Positions 44,791 to 53,606 of a DNA stretch of 64,000 nucleotides are shown here, one piece after another. How positions within the stretch are numbered: the stretch's first letter is position 1; every line of letters begins with the position of its first letter. A model generated the notes under the pieces. It was not told where the DNA came from. It searched no databases and saw only the letters and a list, made by a program, of their open reading frames with translations. Source of the stretch: Paludisphaera borealis (GTDB taxonomy: Bacteria; Planctomycetota; Planctomycetia; Isosphaerales; Isosphaeraceae); contig NZ_CP019083.1 in assembly GCF_001956985.1 (NCBI RefSeq), positions 1-64,000 of the forward strand, written 5' to 3'. Both the position numbers and the translations under genes were made by a program.

Positions 44791-44868
44791 GCGACGACCG
44801 CCCCGGTTTTCAACCCGGGTCGCGCGCAGTCCTCGATCCAGGCGGTTTCCGTTCGCCCGCGCTTAAAC

Positions 44869-44900
44869 GAGTGGGAGGGGGGGCGATGCCCACCCTCCCT
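44869..44900 (+). terminator. Putative terminator of the small membrane gene
   Basis: A G-run (GGGAGGG and more) pairs with GCCCACCCTCCC, followed by TAAATCTTTT. Exact arm limits are uncertain because of the G run. It follows the plus-strand small gene and precedes the end of the minus-strand EpsI gene. Confidence 0.4.
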
Positions 44901-44999
44901 AAATCTTTTGGCGTCAATATTTTTGGGGGCAATAGCGGGGCGTGAATACCGCGGGGCAGCCTTGCGAGTCGTCCGTCATCGAAGGAGAGGGGAAGGCTT

Positions 45000-45803
45000 T
45001 CACTTCCCAGCCGGGCCCGCGGCGGCGGTCGTCGCCACGACCGCGGGCGAGGCGGCGGAGTCTGGCGCGGATCGCTTCTCAATCTCTTCGACCAAGCTGG
45101 CCAGCAGGCTTTGCGCCGGGCTGTCGCCGAGCTGGGCGGTTTTGACGCGCCGTTCGATCTGGATCTTGAACATCCCCGGGAAGTAACGGAATTGTTTCCA
45201 CTGGCTTCCCATCTCGGATCGCCATTGGCCCGCGTTGCGGAAGGAATAGTAGACCTCTTGCAACATGGTCGCTCCACCTAGCGACTTGCCGTAGAGAGCT
45301 TCGCGGAAAGCCACCGAACGCGATGCGCCTTCGAGGGGGATCTGGACCTCGCGTGACGGGATCACGGTCTTGAAGCCCGACGCCGGGTAGCAAATATCGG
45401 GTGTGTGCCCCCAGACGGCGTCCGCCGGTCCGTAGAGCACGAGCACGGTGACCCGCTCGCCGCTCTGGTCGTCGGCGTACGTCCTGAGCACGTGGTCGGT
45501 CGACCCGGCGAGCTTCGCGATCTCGGGGTCCAGGACCGTCTCGGCGCCTTCCAGCGCGCGCCAGGTCCCCAATAGGTTGGGGATGTCCTTCAGCGGGAAC
45601 GGCGAATTCTTGCTCTGGCTCCCGATGCTGAGGAATTGCAATTCGCGCCAGTAGCGAACCGCGCCGGAGAGGCCGAGCAACACGCAGACCATCACGATCC
45701 ATCGATGATTGGCCTTGGCCGCGCTCAGGAACTTCGAAAGCTCGCCCGGTGTTTGGGACTGAGTTAGCGGGGGGGCTGGTTGATCGATCAGGGCATGATC
45801 CAT
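45000..45803 (-). CDS. EpsI-type exosortase-associated protein
   Basis: 267 residues. One N-terminal membrane helix (about 35-50, IVMVCVLLGLSGAV) anchors a periplasmic domain with the EpsI marker HTPDICYPASGF, preceded by VTVLVLYGPADAVWG and followed by the SRSVAFREALYGKS region. The C-terminal 40 residues are an Ala/Ser-rich tail. EpsI proteins accompany exosortases and polysaccharide genes, either fused to them or separate, as here about 4 kb from the exosortase. Exact biochemical role is not known. It converges on the small plus-strand membrane gene. Confidence 0.85.
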   Translation of the reverse strand: MDHALIDQPAPPLTQSQTPGELSKFLSAAKANHRWIVMVCVLLGLSGAVRYWRELQFLSIGSQSKNSPFPLKDIPNLLGTWRALEGAETVLDPEIAKLAGSTDHVLRTYADDQSGERVTVLVLYGPADAVWGHTPDICYPASGFKTVIPSREVQIPLEGASRSVAFREALYGKSLGGATMLQEVYYSFRNAGQWRSEMGSQWKQFRYFPGMFKIQIERRVKTAQLGDSPAQSLLASLVEEIEKRSAPDSAASPAVVATTAAAGPAGK

Positions 45804-46165
45804 AATCGCAAGCTCGTTTCGTTAAGTTGCTTTATGTTCTGGAGTCGGCTGCGAGCGCGCGGGGCACCCCCTCATGGACTATGTCATACACAGATCCTGC
45901 CTCGCAAGGGGCGTCGACAAATTTTCACAACACGCGCATACAAGATCTTTCTAGGTTATGGACGCTCAAAGTGTACCAGCCTGAGAGCGATTTCATCGAC
46001 TGTTTTCCCTGGTCCGAGCCGGTGCGACGGCCTCACGGACGTTGGACGAGCAACGGAAAACTGGCCGGAATGGGACCGTCGTGGTAATCTACCCCTTGCC
46101 GCGCGAGAAGCCGAGTCGCGTCGCGGCGAGTCCGTCGGCGGGGCGATTCGAATGCAGGAACAGGC
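45804..46165. other. Divergent spacer, EpsI / carbamoyltransferase
   Basis: About 360 bp that should hold promoters for both directions. It is AT-richer around 45890-45960. I see no clear operator or terminator. Confidence 0.4.
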
Positions 46166-48022
46166 ATGACTGCGATCCTGGGACTTTCCGCGTTCTACCA
46201 TGACAGCGCGGCCGCCTTGGTGGTCGACGGCCGGATCACGGCCGCCGCGCAGGAAGAACGGTTCACCCGCGTCAAGCACGACGCGGCGTTTCCCGCCGAG
46301 GCGGTCGCCTACTGTCTGCGCGAAGCGAATCTCTCGCCGGCCGACGTCGATTACGTCGCTTTCTACGACAAGCCGCTGACGAAGTTCGAACGTCTGCTCG
46401 AAACCTACCTGGCCTACGCCCCTGTGGGTTTCAAGAGCTTTCGACTGGCGATCCCCCTGTGGCTCAAGGACAAGCTGCACATGCGGCGGACGATCCGCCG
46501 CGCTCTGGGCCCCGCGAGCCGGGCCCGGCTGGTGTTCACCGACCACCACGAGAGCCACGCGGCCAGCGCCTTCTTCCCCAGTCCGTTCGACCGGGCGGCG
46601 ATTCTGACGCTCGACGGCGTCGGCGAATGGAGCACGGCGACGTTCGGAATCGGCGAAGGCGCGCGGATCCGATTGATCGATCACATCGCGTTCCCGCACT
46701 CGCTCGGGCTGCTGTACTCGGCCTTCACCTACTATTGCGGCTTCAAGGTCAACAGCGGCGAGTATAAGCTGATGGGGCTGGCCCCGTACGGCCGGCCGAT
46801 CTACAAGGACCTGATTCTTGAGCGGTTGATCGATCTCCGGCCCGACGGCAGCTTCTGGCTCGACATGCGGTACTTCCAGTACTGCCAGGGGCTGACCATG
46901 ACCAACAGTCGTTTTCACGACCTGTTCGGCGGTCCCCCGCGATCTCCCGAATCGGCGCTCGAGCCGCGGCACATGGACTTGGCGGCCAGCATCCAGTGGG
47001 TGACGGAAGAGGCCGTGCTCCGGATCGGCCGCGAGGTGCAACGGCGGACCGACGCGAAGAACCTCGTTCTGGCCGGCGGCGTGGCCCTCAACTGCGTGGC
47101 CAACGGCCGGCTGCTCCGCGAGGGTGGTTTTGACGACCTCTGGATTCAGCCCGCGGCCGGCGACGCCGGCGGGGCGCTGGGCGCGGCCCTCTTCGTGTGG
47201 CACCAGCTCCTCGAAAAGCCTCGAAACCCCGACGGCCGCGACGCCCAGCGGGGGAGCTTCCTCGGGCCGAGTTACGGCGGCGACGAGATCGCCCGGTTCC
47301 TGGCGGGCAAGGGAGTCGAGGCCCGGCGTTGCGAGTCGGAATCCGAGCTGGCCGAGCACGTCGCGGGCCTCCTGGCCGACGGCAAGATCATCGGTTGGTT
47401 CCAGGGCCGGATGGAGTTCGGCCCCCGGTCGTTGGGCGGCCGGAGCATCCTCGGCGATCCCCGGTCGTCGGCCATGCAGGCGACTATGAATCTCAAAATC
47501 AAGTTTCGCGAGAGCTTCCGACCGTTCGCCCCGGCCGTCTTGCAGGAACGGGTGGCCGACTGGTTCGAGTTCGATCCCGATCACGAGAGCCCCTACATGC
47601 TGCTGGTGGCCCCGGTCCGCGAGGATCGGCGGACGCCCATCGACGCCGAGTCGTTGAGCACCATGCAAGAAGACCCCGACCTTCGCAGACGCGTGAACAT
47701 TGTACGATCGGAAATCCCCGCGGTGACTCACGTCGACTACAGCGCCCGGCTGCAAACCGTCGACGCGGAGCGCAACCCGCGGTTCCACCGGTTGATCGAG
47801 GCTTTCGACCGGCTGACCGGCTGTCCCGTCCTGGTGAACACGAGTTTCAACGTCCGGGGCGAGCCGATCGTTTGCACCCCGGACGACGCCTACCGCTGCT
47901 TCCTGGCCACCGATATGGACGTCTTGGTTCTTGAGGACTTCGTGATCGTCAAGGACGAGGCCGCGCGGAAGGCTGGGGAAGTCGTCCGGGAACGCTATCT
48001 GTCGCAGTTCCAGCTCGATTGA
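46166..48022 (+). CDS. Carbamoyltransferase, NodU/CmcH family
   Basis: 618 residues. The N-terminal Kae1-like domain shows LGLSAFYHDSAAALV and AAQEERFTRVKHDAAFP, with metal/ATP sites in TDHHESHAASAFFPSP and LTLDGVGEWSTATFG. The C-terminal domain (about 390-600) has GWFQGRMEFGPRSLGGRSIL, SFRPFAPAVLQE and PVLVNTSFNVRGEPIVCTP. It forms carbamoyl-adenylate and passes the carbamoyl group to a hydroxyl, here probably on a sugar. It heads a plus-strand set with SxtJ, DUF5989 and an acetyltransferase, all consistent with glycan decoration. Confidence 0.93.
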   Translation: MTAILGLSAFYHDSAAALVVDGRITAAAQEERFTRVKHDAAFPAEAVAYCLREANLSPADVDYVAFYDKPLTKFERLLETYLAYAPVGFKSFRLAIPLWLKDKLHMRRTIRRALGPASRARLVFTDHHESHAASAFFPSPFDRAAILTLDGVGEWSTATFGIGEGARIRLIDHIAFPHSLGLLYSAFTYYCGFKVNSGEYKLMGLAPYGRPIYKDLILERLIDLRPDGSFWLDMRYFQYCQGLTMTNSRFHDLFGGPPRSPESALEPRHMDLAASIQWVTEEAVLRIGREVQRRTDAKNLVLAGGVALNCVANGRLLREGGFDDLWIQPAAGDAGGALGAALFVWHQLLEKPRNPDGRDAQRGSFLGPSYGGDEIARFLAGKGVEARRCESESELAEHVAGLLADGKIIGWFQGRMEFGPRSLGGRSILGDPRSSAMQATMNLKIKFRESFRPFAPAVLQERVADWFEFDPDHESPYMLLVAPVREDRRTPIDAESLSTMQEDPDLRRRVNIVRSEIPAVTHVDYSARLQTVDAERNPRFHRLIEAFDRLTGCPVLVNTSFNVRGEPIVCTPDDAYRCFLATDMDVLVLEDFVIVKDEAARKAGEVVRERYLSQFQLD

Positions 48023-48040
48023 CGGTTGAGGTTCGACTTC

Positions 48041-48457
48041 ATGCAATGGTCCGACATCCAGTTCGCCCCGACGGCCAAGACCCTGCGGCAGTTCGCCGGG
48101 CTCTGGCTCATCTTCTTTGGCGGTCTCGGGCTCTGGGAAGCCCTGGGGCGCGGTCATTCCAACCTGGGAGCGGGGCTGGGCGCCGTTGCGGTCGTGGGCG
48201 GTCTGCTGGGCCTCCTTCGTCCTGACTTCCTGCGGCCGATCTACGTCGCCTGGATGGTGCTCGCGTTCCCGATCGGCTGGACGGTCTCGCTGGTGATGCT
48301 CGCGATCATGTATTACGGCCTGTTCACGCCGATCGGCCTGGTCTTCCGGCTGATCGGCCGCGACGCACTCCAGCGGACGCGTCGGCCCGGGATCGAATCC
48401 TACTGGGTGCCCAAGCCGACCCCGACCGACCCCCGGCGCTACTTCAAGCAGTTCTGA
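48041..48457 (+). CDS. SxtJ-family membrane protein
   Basis: 138 residues from ATG 48041, chosen for the GAGG upstream; a TTG at 48026 is possible. Helices near 18-36, 42-60 and 69-92 (VAWMVLAFPIGWTVSLVMLA) are followed by the family ending, FRLIGRDALQR then YWVPKPTPTDPRRYFKQF. SxtJ proteins occur beside carbamoyltransferases, including in saxitoxin clusters, but their function is not established. Here it follows the carbamoyltransferase stop by 18 bp. Confidence 0.85.
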   Translation: MQWSDIQFAPTAKTLRQFAGLWLIFFGGLGLWEALGRGHSNLGAGLGAVAVVGGLLGLLRPDFLRPIYVAWMVLAFPIGWTVSLVMLAIMYYGLFTPIGLVFRLIGRDALQRTRRPGIESYWVPKPTPTDPRRYFKQF

Positions 48458-48515
48458 TCGGAAGACGAGCGTCATCGGATCTTCCTCGACTTCGACCCTC
48501 ATCGAGCGACCAGCC

Positions 48516-48725
48516 ATGAGCGACACCCCCTCGCCGAATCGCACCGAGTTCGAGAAAGCCGCCGCCGAGCAAGAGGGCGAAAGCCTGATCGCCGAGTTCT
48601 GGGCTTTCCTCAAGCAGAACAAGAAATGGTGGCTGCTCCCCATCGTGATCGTGATGCTCTTGCTGGGCGTCCTGATCTTCCTGTCGAGCACGGCCGCCGC
48701 GCCATTCATCTACACGCTGTTTTGA
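48516..48725 (+). CDS. DUF5989 small membrane protein
   Basis: 69 residues. A polar start, then LIAEFWAFLKQNKKWWLLPI and VIVMLLLGVLIFLSSTAAAP ending FIYTLF. This single-span protein is a regular third member of the carbamoyltransferase-SxtJ neighbourhood; function unknown. It lies 58 bp after SxtJ and 16 bp before the acetyltransferase. Confidence 0.85.
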   Translation: MSDTPSPNRTEFEKAAAEQEGESLIAEFWAFLKQNKKWWLLPIVIVMLLLGVLIFLSSTAAAPFIYTLF

Positions 48726-48741
48726 TCGAGGGCGAAAGCCG

Positions 48742-49299
48742 ATGCCGAGCGAACGCGAGAAGATGCTGGCCGGCGCGATGTACGACCCGTTCGACGTCGA
48801 GCTGGTCCAGGCTCGCGACCGGGCGCGCGACCTGTGCCAGACGCTCAACGCCACCCGCGAGGCCGACGTCGAGGAGCGGCGGCGGATTCTCCGCGAGCTG
48901 TTCGGCGCGGGGGGCGAAAGCGTCTGGATGCAGCCGCCGTTCTACTGCGATTACGGCTCGAACATCCTGCTTGGCGAGCGGGTCTTCTTCAACTTCAACT
49001 GCGTGGTCCTCGACGTGGCCCATGTGCGGATCGGCGACTTCACGCTGTTCGGTCCGTCGGTGCAGATTTACACGGCCATGCATCCGATGAACGCCGCCGA
49101 GCGCCGGAAGCACGAGTACGCCCGGCCGATCGAGATCGGCTCCGACGTCTGGGTCGGCGGCGCGGCGGTCATCTGTCCGGGGGTGAAGATCGGGTCGCGG
49201 TCCGTCATCGGCGCTGGCAGCGTGGTCACGCGAGACGTCCCCGAGGGCGTGTTCGCCGCCGGCAACCCGTGTCGCGTGATCCGCGAGATCACCGAGTGA
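48742..49299 (+). CDS. Maltose/galactoside O-acetyltransferase family (hexapeptide)
   Basis: 185 residues. The N-terminal helical segment has REKMLAGAMYDPFDVELVQA, the Mac domain of the family. The left-handed beta-helix follows: PPFYCDYGSNILLGERVFFN, NCVVLDVAHVRIGD, the catalytic His in YTAMHPMNAAERR, and GSDVWVGGAAVICPGVKIGS. It moves acetyl from acetyl-CoA to a sugar hydroxyl. As the last gene of the carbamoyltransferase set it may acetylate the same glycan. Some homologues act on free sugars, so detoxification is an alternative. Confidence 0.9.
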   Translation: MPSEREKMLAGAMYDPFDVELVQARDRARDLCQTLNATREADVEERRRILRELFGAGGESVWMQPPFYCDYGSNILLGERVFFNFNCVVLDVAHVRIGDFTLFGPSVQIYTAMHPMNAAERRKHEYARPIEIGSDVWVGGAAVICPGVKIGSRSVIGAGSVVTRDVPEGVFAAGNPCRVIREITE

Positions 49300-49321
49300 C
49301 GGACCGTTCCGCGAACGGCGA

Positions 49322-50068
49322 CTACTGACCCTTGGCCTGGGCCGCGACGGCCGCAGCCTTGCGGGCGGCTTCCTCGGGGTCGCCGAGGTAGTAGTGCTTG
49401 ATCGGCTTGAGGTTGGAATCCAGCTCGTAGACCAGCGGGACGCCGGTGGGGATGTTCAGCCCGACGATGTCGTCGTCGGAGATGCCGTCGAGGTACTTCA
49501 CCAGGGCGCGCAGGCTGTTACCGTGAGCCGCGATCAGCACCTTCTTGCCCGCCTTCACGGCCGGCGCGATGGTCTGCTCCCAGTAAGGAAGGAACCGCGC
49601 GACGGTGTCCTTGAGGCACTCGGTCTTGGGCAGTTCGTCCTTGCTCAGGGCCGCGTAGCGGGGATCGGCGCCGGGGTAGCGGGGGTCGGACTCGTCAAGC
49701 GGGGGAGGGGGGACGTCGTAGCTCCGCCGCCAGACCAAGACCTGTTCATCGCCGTACTTGGCCGCGGTCTGGGCTTTGTTCAGCCCCTGGAGCGCCCCGT
49801 AGTGCCGCTCGTTGAGCCGCCACGAGCGGTCGACGGGAATCCAGAGAAGGTCCAGCTCGTCGAGGGCCAGCCAGGCGGTCCGGATCGCCCGCTTGAGGAC
49901 CGAGGTGTACGCGACGTCGAAGGTGAACCCCTCGGCCTTGAGCAGTTCGCCGGCCCGCTTGGCCTCGACCTTGCCTTGTTCCGACAGATCAACGTCATAC
50001 CAGCCGGTGAACAGATTTTCTTTGTTCCAGATGCTTTCGCCGTGACGCAGCAAAACTAACTTGGTCAT
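49322..50068 (-). CDS. gpmA: 2,3-bisphosphoglycerate-dependent phosphoglycerate mutase
   Basis: 248 residues from the ATG at 50068, which has AGGAG upstream; a GTG one codon earlier would also fit. [20 protein letters not shown] holds the catalytic His and surrounding site; [20 protein letters not shown] and [20 protein letters not shown] hold the second His and phosphate contacts. It interconverts 3- and 2-phosphoglycerate in glycolysis. The C-terminus has an extra Ala-rich tail ([17 protein letters not shown]). It is the clearest core-metabolism gene in the window and argues against a small plasmid. Confidence 0.96.
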   Translation of the reverse strand: MTKLVLLRHGESIWNKENLFTGWYDVDLSEQGKVEAKRAGELLKAEGFTFDVAYTSVLKRAIRTAWLALDELDLLWIPVDRSWRLNERHYGALQGLNKAQTAAKYGDEQVLVWRRSYDVPPPPLDESDPRYPGADPRYAALSKDELPKTECLKDTVARFLPYWEQTIAPAVKAGKKVLIAAHGNSLRALVKYLDGISDDDIVGLNIPTGVPLVYELDSNLKPIKHYYLGDPEEAARKAAAVAAQAKGQ

Positions 50069-50894
50069 CACTTCTCCTAGGAATGGATACGGCGCGGCTC
50101 GAACCGCATCCTCGTATTCTCCCCACCGTCCCGATTCGGGTCAACGACGGCCGTCCGCAACCCCCGAGCCGACCCGGAACAGCTCAAACTCCGTCCCCCG
50201 CGATTGGCTTCGTTCGCGCCGCAAACCATCCGCCTTCGCCCCCTGTTCGCCTACCGATCCGCCAGCCGCGATTGGGTTCGTTCGCGCCCGCGGAGAATGC
50301 TGGACGCGTATCCTAATTCGCTATGTGACAAGGTGTTAGGCGTGGTTTCGAGAGTTGGCTTCGTCCGCGCCGAAAACACCTTGTTTTCCTCCCGCCGAGT
50401 TCGTTCCGCCGCCATTCCCGGCCGGAGGAGTCGTCCAGCGGATTGGGTTCGCTCGCCCACTTTTCACCACGTTCGCCGACCCGATGCTCGCTTGTCCCGC
50501 CGGCTCAAGTCGTGAGTTCCGCGCCTTTCAAAGTCCGTCAGTCGAGTTGTCAAAGATCCGCCACAGAGAATCGTCCATCATAAGTATGGATCACGCCGCC
50601 CGTTTTCGAACGGGATTCCGCCGTCCTCGCCGAAGAATCCCAGAACCCGCCGACGATCTTTGTGTGAGAGAGTCATCATGCGAACAATGTTAGGTTATTA
50701 GTCTTGGGCATGATCCTTGGACGGCGACCTACGGGGGCGTCAGCGACATTCTGTCTCCAAACATCCTGCCCCCGGCTTCCGAGCGAACGTCTTGGGTTTG
50801 CCGGACGTCGAAGTTTCAGGCTAAGGAAGATCTCGCTCCCCCGCCTCCGCGACGTTACGCTCGCCAGGGTCGTTCGCCCTTCTCGGCGGAGACC
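50069..50894. other. Repeat-bearing spacer
   Basis: About 825 bp with no believable gene; open frames on the plus strand are by-products of the repeats at 50202-50470. The stretch 50520-50700 is AT-richer. Confidence 0.45.
50202..50470 (+). repeat. Interspersed repeat GATTGGSTTCGTTCGCGCC, four copies
   Basis: Copies at 50202-50220, 50270-50288, 50352-50371 (GAGTTGG start, TCCGCG) and 50452-50470 (TCGCTCGCCCA end), all on the plus strand, start-to-start 68, 82 and 100 bp. The segments between are unrelated to each other. In translation they give the WVRSR/GFVRA-like strings that I associate with chance proteins predicted in planctomycete genomes. Confidence 0.7.
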
Positions 50895-51818
50895 ATGAAC
50901 GATGGGTCACGTTGCGCAACCAGGTGGATCATGCAGAGACTCGCGATCGGTCCGCTTTACTACGAGTTCAGCCGTCACTACTCGCCGCGGTTGCGAATCC
51001 GTCCGGGCGAGACGATCGTGGTCGCGACCGAAGACGCGCTCTCGGGGCAGATCCGCACGAACGACGACCGCCGCGACAAGGTCGCGATGCCCTACAGCAA
51101 CCCGCTCACCGGCCCGATCGCCGTCGAGGGGGCCGAGCCCGGCGATTCGCTCGCGGTGACCATTCACGAGATCCGGCCGACGGGCGGACAGGCGGCCACG
51201 CGCACCGCGGAACCGAAGCAGCTCTGCGAGTGGCTGGGAACCGACTGTCCGCACGGTGCGCACGTCTGCCCGATCCGCGACGGCCTGATCTACTGGAGCG
51301 ACACGGTCACGATTCCTTATGCTCCGATGATCGGCTGCATCGGAACCGCGCCCGATTGGGGCTGCCCCACGACTCTTCCGGCGGGGCCTCACGGGGGGAA
51401 CCTCGACATCCTCGAGACCGCGCCGGGAAACACGGTTTACCTGCCGGTTTTCGTCACGGACGGGTTGCTCTACCTCGGCGATCTCCACGCGGCGATGGGC
51501 CACGGAGAGCTTTCGGCGACCGGGCTGGAGATGGCTGGGGAGACGACGCTCACCGTGGACCTGTTGAAGCAATCGCGCCTGGCCTGGCCCCGGATCGAGT
51601 CGCCCGAAGAGATCATGGCCGTCGTCAGCGGTCCCCCGATGGAGCGGTCGATCGCCCAGGCGTACGCCCAGCTCATCCTATGGATGGAGAGCAGCTACGG
51701 GTGGGACCGCTGGCGGGCTTACGACCTGCTGACCCACGTCGGCCGCATCTCCGTCGGTTACTACGGCCTGGGCACGGTGGCGGCGAAGGTCGAAAAGCGG
51801 TATCTGGCGGGGAAATAA
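50895..51818 (+). CDS. Acetamidase/formamidase family protein
   Basis: 307 residues from ATG 50895 (295 from ATG 50931, where the conserved part begins). PGETIVVATEDALSGQI, NPLTGPIAVEGAEPGDSLAV and PHGGNLDILETAPGNTVYLP, then LYLGDLHAAMGHGELSATGL are FmdA/AmdA motifs, including the His and Asp residues likely to bind metal. It should hydrolyse a short amide to acid and ammonia. No urea or amide transport genes are nearby. It is convergent with the DapA-like gene, 13 bp apart. Confidence 0.88.
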   Translation: MNDGSRCATRWIMQRLAIGPLYYEFSRHYSPRLRIRPGETIVVATEDALSGQIRTNDDRRDKVAMPYSNPLTGPIAVEGAEPGDSLAVTIHEIRPTGGQAATRTAEPKQLCEWLGTDCPHGAHVCPIRDGLIYWSDTVTIPYAPMIGCIGTAPDWGCPTTLPAGPHGGNLDILETAPGNTVYLPVFVTDGLLYLGDLHAAMGHGELSATGLEMAGETTLTVDLLKQSRLAWPRIESPEEIMAVVSGPPMERSIAQAYAQLILWMESSYGWDRWRAYDLLTHVGRISVGYYGLGTVAAKVEKRYLAGK

Positions 51819-51831
51819 TTCGCGCCGGCCG

Positions 51832-52743
51832 TCATCCGCCCAGCTCCGCTTCGGCCGCGAGGATCGGCTCAAGGAGCGTTCGGACCTCGGTCTCTTCGAG
51901 GGGCGTGAGCCGTCGTTGCGGCGGGCGCGGTGGACCGAAGTCGCGTCCGCGGAGCTGCATGGCGGTCTTGAGCATGCTGACGTTGTACGAGTCTCCGGCC
52001 CGGGCCCGATAATCCTCGATCGGTCGGATCGTTCGCAGGAACTGCATGGCCTTGGCGTAGTCGCCGCCGGCGAGGGCGCGGTGCATGGCGAGGGTCAGTC
52101 GCGGGCAGATGTTGCCCGCGCCGGAGGTGTATCCGGTCGCCCCTGCCAGATGAAAAAAGGGCGCGAACCGCTCGGCGGTTCCACAATAGACGCCGAGCTT
52201 CCCGCGGTGCGATTCGATGAACCGCGTGACAGCATCCATCTCGTTGACGGCGTATTTCACGCCGACCAGCCTCCCCGCCCGCGACAGTTCGCCGAGCAGC
52301 TCATCGCTCGGGAAAGGTCCCTTTTTGTAGGCGAGGAACGGCAGGGGGAGGGCGTCGGTCAAAGCCCGGAAGTAATCACCCATTCCGACGTCGCAGAGGT
52401 AAGGGTGCACGGGAGGCATGACGAGGAGAGCGTCGGCGCCCGCGTCAATCGCCCCATTTCCTATTGAGACGGCGTGCGAAACGCTCATCCCGATCGGGGC
52501 GATGACGACCGCATCGTCCGGCAGGGCGGAGCGTGTCGCCGAAACGCACGAGAGCACTTCCTCAGCGCTCAGGGAATGAAACTCGCTTGTTGCCGCCCCC
52601 GGCAAGAAGACGCGAACGCCCGCGTCGTAGAGCCAACGCGTGAAGGAGCCGAGGACGTCGGGGAGGACCTTGGAGCCGTCGCTCGAAAACGGAGTCAAGG
52701 GGACGAGCTGAACGGTGTCGAGTCGTGAAAGGTCGAAGGTCAC
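51832..52743 (-). CDS. DapA/NanA-family (beta/alpha)8 lyase
   Basis: 303 residues from a GTG start. TVQLVPLTPFSSDGSKVLPD opens the barrel as in dihydrodipicolinate synthases; Thr-rich SAT motif GAATSEFHSLSAEE, and the Schiff-base Lys in RLVGVKYAVNEMD (about residue 150-156) are present, as is YKKGPFPSD in place of the usual YNxP. That last change suggests a substrate other than the DapA one; such relatives act on keto-acid sugars or on amidohydrolase-pathway products. Function is not assigned further. Confidence 0.82.
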   Translation of the reverse strand: MTFDLSRLDTVQLVPLTPFSSDGSKVLPDVLGSFTRWLYDAGVRVFLPGAATSEFHSLSAEEVLSCVSATRSALPDDAVVIAPIGMSVSHAVSIGNGAIDAGADALLVMPPVHPYLCDVGMGDYFRALTDALPLPFLAYKKGPFPSDELLGELSRAGRLVGVKYAVNEMDAVTRFIESHRGKLGVYCGTAERFAPFFHLAGATGYTSGAGNICPRLTLAMHRALAGGDYAKAMQFLRTIRPIEDYRARAGDSYNVSMLKTAMQLRGRDFGPPRPPQRRLTPLEETEVRTLLEPILAAEAELGG

Positions 52744-53162
52744 GGGGCCAGCCTCCGGCGGCAGGATTCAGTCGGTTCTCGTCTTTGTTGATTTCAAGCT
52801 TGCCGCCGTGGATCCTCGTCGTCAAGCGGATTGAAATCCAACGATATTAACGGCATGGAACCCGCGTCCGAACTCGGCGGACAGCCAAAGACTTCGATCG
52901 GGATGCGACGGCCGATCTGCCAACGGACGGTTCCACTACGCCCATCGCCCTCCCTGTAATCGACACAACCGGCCTACTTGGACTCTCGCGAACATAATCT
53001 CCATTATCGGACGCACGTCGGATGGCGACGTTGCCTCGGCTTAATATGCTCGATTGTCATGAGTCCTGACATGTTGAAAACAATAATACGGAGGGCTCGC
53101 ACCTGGACGGCGGCGGCCTGGGGAAGCCATGACGGTGCAGACTTGCAGGTCGGGTCGGTTGC
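52744..53162. other. Spacer without visible gene
   Basis: About 420 bp, of mixed composition, with no convincing gene, terminator or operator. The promoter of the DapA-like gene should be here. Confidence 0.35.
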
Positions 53163-53600
53163 TTGATAGGTTGTGAGCGTTGGCGCCCCGGCGAGCGGCG
53201 GGGCCTCAGCCCCTCCTATCCGGCGCCGTTGACCGCCGCGCGATCGCTCCTGGCGGTCGGGCGAAAGGACGATGCGCGCTGGGCCGCCGTCGCGATGGTC
53301 CAGAAATGGCCGGACTTCGATCCCGGCTGGCGGCTGCCCCTCGAACTGACCGGCGACGGGTTCGTTCCGCTTGCCGCAGGAGTGCTCCCTCGCGATCGTT
53401 TTGAAGAACGGCCGTTGATCTGGCTGGCGAAGTTTCACCTGGACCGGGGCGACCTTGAGAAGGGGGAACAGCTTGCGAGGCAGGCGATCGCGATCGATCC
53501 CTCGGACGGCGAACAGGGACGGTGATCCGACTGGCGGAGAAGGCCGATGAATTCCACCGCGCCGGGATGCTCGGCTGCGGCGTCAAACCAGTAAAGAGCC
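53163..53600 (+). pseudogene. Decayed TPR-containing gene fragment
   Basis: A 120-codon frame contains DARWAAVAMVQKWPDFDPGW and KFHLDRGDLEKGEQLARQAIAIDP (in two parts), a TPR unit, then stops at 53525. Shifting frame near there continues the theme as RLAEKADEFHRAGMLGCGVK. The protein's front and the rest of its TPR part are absent. Best read as a frameshifted and truncated remnant of a longer TPR protein. Confidence 0.5.
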
Positions 53601-53606
53601 GGCACA

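Noticed and set aside
45956-48709. A 917-codon open frame antisense to the carbamoyltransferase and SxtJ genes
   Set aside because: The plus strand carries recognisable enzymes; the antisense product has no motif.
50083-50693. Several open frames rich in WVRSR-like strings
   Set aside because: They are translations of the interspersed repeat, shifted between frames, not a protein.
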